From the NCBI RefSeq assembly GCF_050947335.1, contig NC_134983.1, positions 9,548,001-9,612,000 of the forward strand: a DNA stretch of 64,000 nucleotides, read 5' to 3'. The stretch comes from Megachile rotundata. Its lineage: Eukaryota > Arthropoda > Insecta > Hymenoptera > Megachilidae. Below the pieces are notes generated by a model. That model was not told the DNA's origin. It ran no database searches and was given only the letters and a program-made list of their open reading frames with translations. The position numbers and the translations under genes are program-made. Every line of letters starts with the position of its first letter. Positions within the stretch are counted from its first letter, which is position 1. Positions 60,671 to 64,000 of the stretch are shown one piece after another.

Positions 60671-61997
60671 ATATTTCGGCACTTTGACGACGTAGTATGG
60701 TTCCTGAGGCATTTAGAAACAAATTTCTATTAGGGTATGATGCGTTTTGATGCCTAATAAAGCCAGAAAATCAATTTTTGTCGAATTCGGTCGAAAACGG
60801 TACAGGTGGCGCCATCTAGCGGCGAGCGGTGGAACTACGAAAAACTAAAATTTCGATTTTCTCCGAAATTAGGCAATTTTACGTATTTCTGAGGGTCAGA
60901 AATTGTTCTGTGACCTCTATAGAACCTATATAATGCCACAAGAACCTCCTCAGAGCGCTAGAAAAGAAAATAAAAAAATAGGTCAAAACATGGACTAAAA
61001 AATTGGCGTCCATCTAGCGGTGAAAGTTGGAACTACAAAAATATAAAAATTCGATTTTCTCGAAAATTAGCGAACTTTGAGTACTTCTGAGGCTCAGAAA
61101 GTGTTACGTGATCGCATTAGAAGCAAAATAAAGCAATAAAAGTTTCCTGAAAGCTTTAATAAAGAAAATAAAAAAAATGTCATTTTAATGGAGAAAATTT
61201 GTGGCGCCATCTAGCGGCGAAACTGCGAACTAAACTGAAAAAACGTATGTCCGAACACGCAGTAAAGGGGTCAAATAAAAATTGATTTTCTGGGCTTAAT
61301 AGGCAAAAAAATGAATGACTTATTCAACAAATATTGATTTAAAATGCCTAAAGAAGCATATTACGTCGTCAAAATTACGAAATATTACCTTTTATAATTT
61401 TTCTTAATGCGTGTACGGGCATACGGTTTTTCAGTTTAGTTCGCGGTTTCGCCGCTAGATGGCGCCACAAATTTTCTCCATTAAAATGACATTTTTTTTA
61501 TTTTCTTTATTAAAGCTTTCAGGAAACTTTTATTGCTTTATTTTGCTTCTAATGCGATCACGTAGCACTTTCTGAGCCTCAGAAGTACTCAAAGTTCGCT
61601 AATTTTCGAGAAAATCGAATTTTTATATTTTTGTAGTTCCAACTTTCACCGCTAGATGGACGCCAATTTTTTAGTCCATGTTTTGACCTATTTTTTTATT
61701 TTCTTTTCTAGCGCTCTGAGGAGGTTCTTGTAGCATTATATAGGTTCTAGACAGGTCACAGAACAATTTCTGACCCTCAGAAATACGTAAAATTGCCTAA
61801 TTTCGAAGAAAATCGAAATTTTAGTTTTTCGTAGTTCCGCCGCTCGCCGCTAGATGGCGCCACCTGTACCGTTTTCGACCGAATTTGACAAAAATTGATT
61901 TTCTGGCTTTATTAGGCATCAAAACGCATCATACCCTAATAGAAATTTGTTTCTAAATGCCTCAGGAACCATACTACGTCGTCAAAGTGCCGAAATA
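60671..61997. repeat. large foldback (inverted repeat) of ~198-bp units with CTCF-like motifs
   Basis: 60671-60720 is matched inverted by 61949-61997, and the pairing continues inward to about 61233/61432 around a centre near 61333. The unpaired centre is about 150-200 bp. Each arm contains three diverged direct units about 198 bp long, each marked by GGCGCCATCTAGCGG or its complement: 60808, 61005, 61203 | 61451, 61649, 61848. A seventh copy is at 62065, outside the right arm. The central spacer (61278-61395) repeats the outer right-arm sequence at 61895-61999. There is no coding potential. It could be a foldback transposon, an inverted satellite block or an insulator-like element. Confidence 0.85.
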
Positions 61998-62318
61998 TTC
62001 ATTTTTTTATTTTCCTTATATGCGTGGTCGGACATTCATTTTTACGTTTAGTTCACCCGTTTCGCCGCTAGATGAACGCCAATTTTTTAGTCTATAAATT
62101 GCACTATTTTGAACTTAATTCGCTCGCTCGCTCAATAAACTAAATATAAATAAATTGTAATAGTTTTATGTTGTATAATTTGCGTATGTACATCATTGTA
62201 ATCCATAAGTACATTACATAACCTATATCTTAATGTAACCAAGATTTTTGTGTTTATTTGTCATTCAAGAACTTACAAGTGAAACTTGTATTTTATGCTA
62301 TTATATTAAGTGTTGAAT

Positions 62319-64000
62319 ATGATCTGTAGAACAGTGTTAAATCAAATAAAACCTAATTCATATTATAATTGGCCAAAGACTTGGTTTCTTGAAAAATGCA
62401 GGGCTACATCTATTTATAATTTTCAACAATGTCAATTGATACGAGTCAGTGCAACAAATTTAGAGATTTCGAAACAGAATGTCAAAGAAAATATTGGCTT
62501 AAAACAACTCAAAGATCTGTCACAAAATGGACCTTCGTTCAGAGATTTTTTACAGCTTGAAACTCGTCTTAATGATCCTATTATTGTGCCAGATATTCCT
62601 TACATAAAAAACATTGATGGCTGTGGTCAAAAAAGTAAGTAAACTTGATAATTTCAAATGTACAAAACTAATGAAAAAATAATAAAATTATTAATTCACT
62701 TTAAGATTCTAATTTAGATATCAATGCAATGATCTGTTTGTCCTAGTTTATTTTGAAGTATATGGCTGTCAAATGAACGTAAATGACACAGAGATAATAT
62801 GGTCAGTTTTAAAGTCACATGGTTATAGGAAAGTAGAAAAGTTAGAAGAGGCTAATATAATTCTGCTTATTACATGTTCCATAAGAGACAATGCAGAGCA
62901 GAGAATATGGAACAAATTGCAATATTTAAATGGTTTAAGAAGAAAGAAACTAAAATCTCTTAAAAAAATTGGTTTATTAGGTATGATTGCAGCACTACAA
63001 ATGATCTACTTGGTTAAATGTATTAATAATAAATTTATTTATTAGGATGCATGGCAGAAAGACTGAAAGATAAAATATTAGAAAGGGGAAAACTAGTTGA
63101 TATAATAGCAGGGCCAGATAGCTATAAAGATTTACCAAGACTTCTGTCAACAGTAGAGAATGAAACTGCTATCAATGTTGTTTTATCATTTGATGAAACA
63201 TATGCAGATGTTACTCCAGTGAGATTGGATCCTGAATCAACTAAAGCATTTGTGTAATCCTTTATTGCTCTTTATAGTAAATATTTATGTTATCAGAGCA
63301 TGACATGTTACTTATAATTATCTAGTATCATTGAAATACTTTTTAGTTCAATCATGCGAGGTTGTGATAATATGTGTACATATTGTATTGTGCCATTTAC
63401 TCGAGGAAGAGAAAGATCACGACCAATTGACAGTATCATTAAAGAGGTTCAGGCCTTATCTGATGAAGGTGTAAAAGAAGTAACACTACTTGGACAAAAT
63501 GTAAACAGTTATAGAGATACATCACAATCAGAATTTTACATGGGTAATTCTGCAGAAACACATTTGGTGAAAGGTTTCAAAACTGTATATAAAAATAAAA
63601 AGGGAGGACGCAGGTTTTGTGATTTGCTAGACAAAGTTTCTCGCATTAATCCAGAAATGAGAATAAGGTATTAAAGACAGTTTAAATTCGAATGAAATTA
63701 TTGTTACGTGATATAATTTCAGGAAAATTTGTTTAGGTTTACATCCGCACATCCCAAAGATTTTCCAGACGAAGTTTTACACCTAATAGCGGAAAGGCCA
63801 AATATTTGCAAACAAATTCATGTACCCGCACAAAGCGGTAATTCGGAAGTTTTAGAAAGAATGAGAAGAGGTTACACACGAGAAGCGTATATAAATTTAG
63901 TAAATCGCATACGCGATATTATTCCAAATGCTTATCTTTCCAGTGACTTTATTGCTGGTTTTTGTGGAGAAACAGAAGAGCAATTTCAAGATACGCTATC
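62319..64000 (+). CDS. CDK5RAP1: CDK5RAP1, methylthiotransferase of mitochondrial tRNA (5' part)
   Basis: Exons 62319-62634, 62747-62980, 63046-63253, 63347-63667 and 63737 to beyond the window edge, all in frame. This radical-SAM enzyme adds a 2-methylthio group to N6-isopentenyladenosine-37 in mitochondrial tRNAs. The first exon looks like a mitochondrial leader (MICRTVLNQIKPNSYYN). The MTTase N-terminal domain carries three cluster-binding cysteines (EVYGCQMN, LITCSIRDNAEQR, LLGCMAERL). The radical-SAM motif is MRGCDNMCTYCIVPFTRGRE, followed by EVTLLGQNVNSY and FTSAHPKDFP. The ATG at 62319 is the first in frame. The 3' exons, including the TRAM domain, lie outside the window. Confidence 0.93.

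Noticed and set aside
1..64000. tRNA, rRNA, CRISPR arrays and bacterial-type operons
   Set aside because: I looked for cloverleaf and box A/B patterns and for direct-repeat/spacer arrays and saw none. The window is a eukaryotic nuclear segment. A tRNA-scanning program would be needed to exclude a missed tRNA.

Overview
This is an AT-rich animal nuclear segment with spliceosomal introns (GT...AG), long introns full of A/T-rich minisatellites, and islands of higher GC at gene starts. The proteins (ISWI, a GNPTAB-type phosphotransferase, ropporin-like, CUEDC2, CDK5RAP1) have an insect character. The overall composition suggests a hymenopteran, probably a bee or close relative. That placement is an inference; no species can be named from the sequence alone.

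Layout. (1) 1-29 kb: a gene-poor region holding two multi-exon plus-strand genes, coding spans 3618-15064 and 23914-28427. They encode paralogous secreted neuropeptide-type precursors. Both have a 113-nt signal-peptide exon and a 123-nt mature-peptide exon. Both predict a 37-residue, probably C-terminally amidated peptide that starts (V/L)SDQR(L/R)AELETLM. Their TATA promoters are also alike. I think they may be insect parathyroid-hormone-like (iPTH) precursors, but this is tentative. Minisatellites lie inside an intron of each gene and between the two. (2) 29.4-39.5 kb: a compact housekeeping block with GNPTAB-like (+), a ropporin-like RIIa protein (-) and single-exon ISWI (+). Ropporin and ISWI are divergent. 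(3) 44.7-46.0 kb: CUEDC2 (-), followed downstream by about 4 kb of AT-rich DNA with no visible gene. (4) 48.9-58.1 kb: a minus-strand BTB/POZ regulator. It appears to have two alternative N-terminal DNA-binding modules, a BED finger exon or a set of FLYWCH exons. Both end in the same phase and can join the same downstream exon. (5) 59.9-62.1 kb: one unrecognised terminal exon, then a large foldback made of ~198-bp units. Each unit carries a CTCF-like CCGCTAGATGGCGC motif. (6) 62.3-64 kb: the 5' part of CDK5RAP1, cut by the window edge.

The genes do not form a pathway. The main biological interest is the tandem prohormone pair, the swappable zinc-finger ends of the BTB gene, and the CTCF-motif foldback. 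Exon coordinates come from reading splice sites by eye together with frame continuity. Transcript ends and noncoding exons are less certain.
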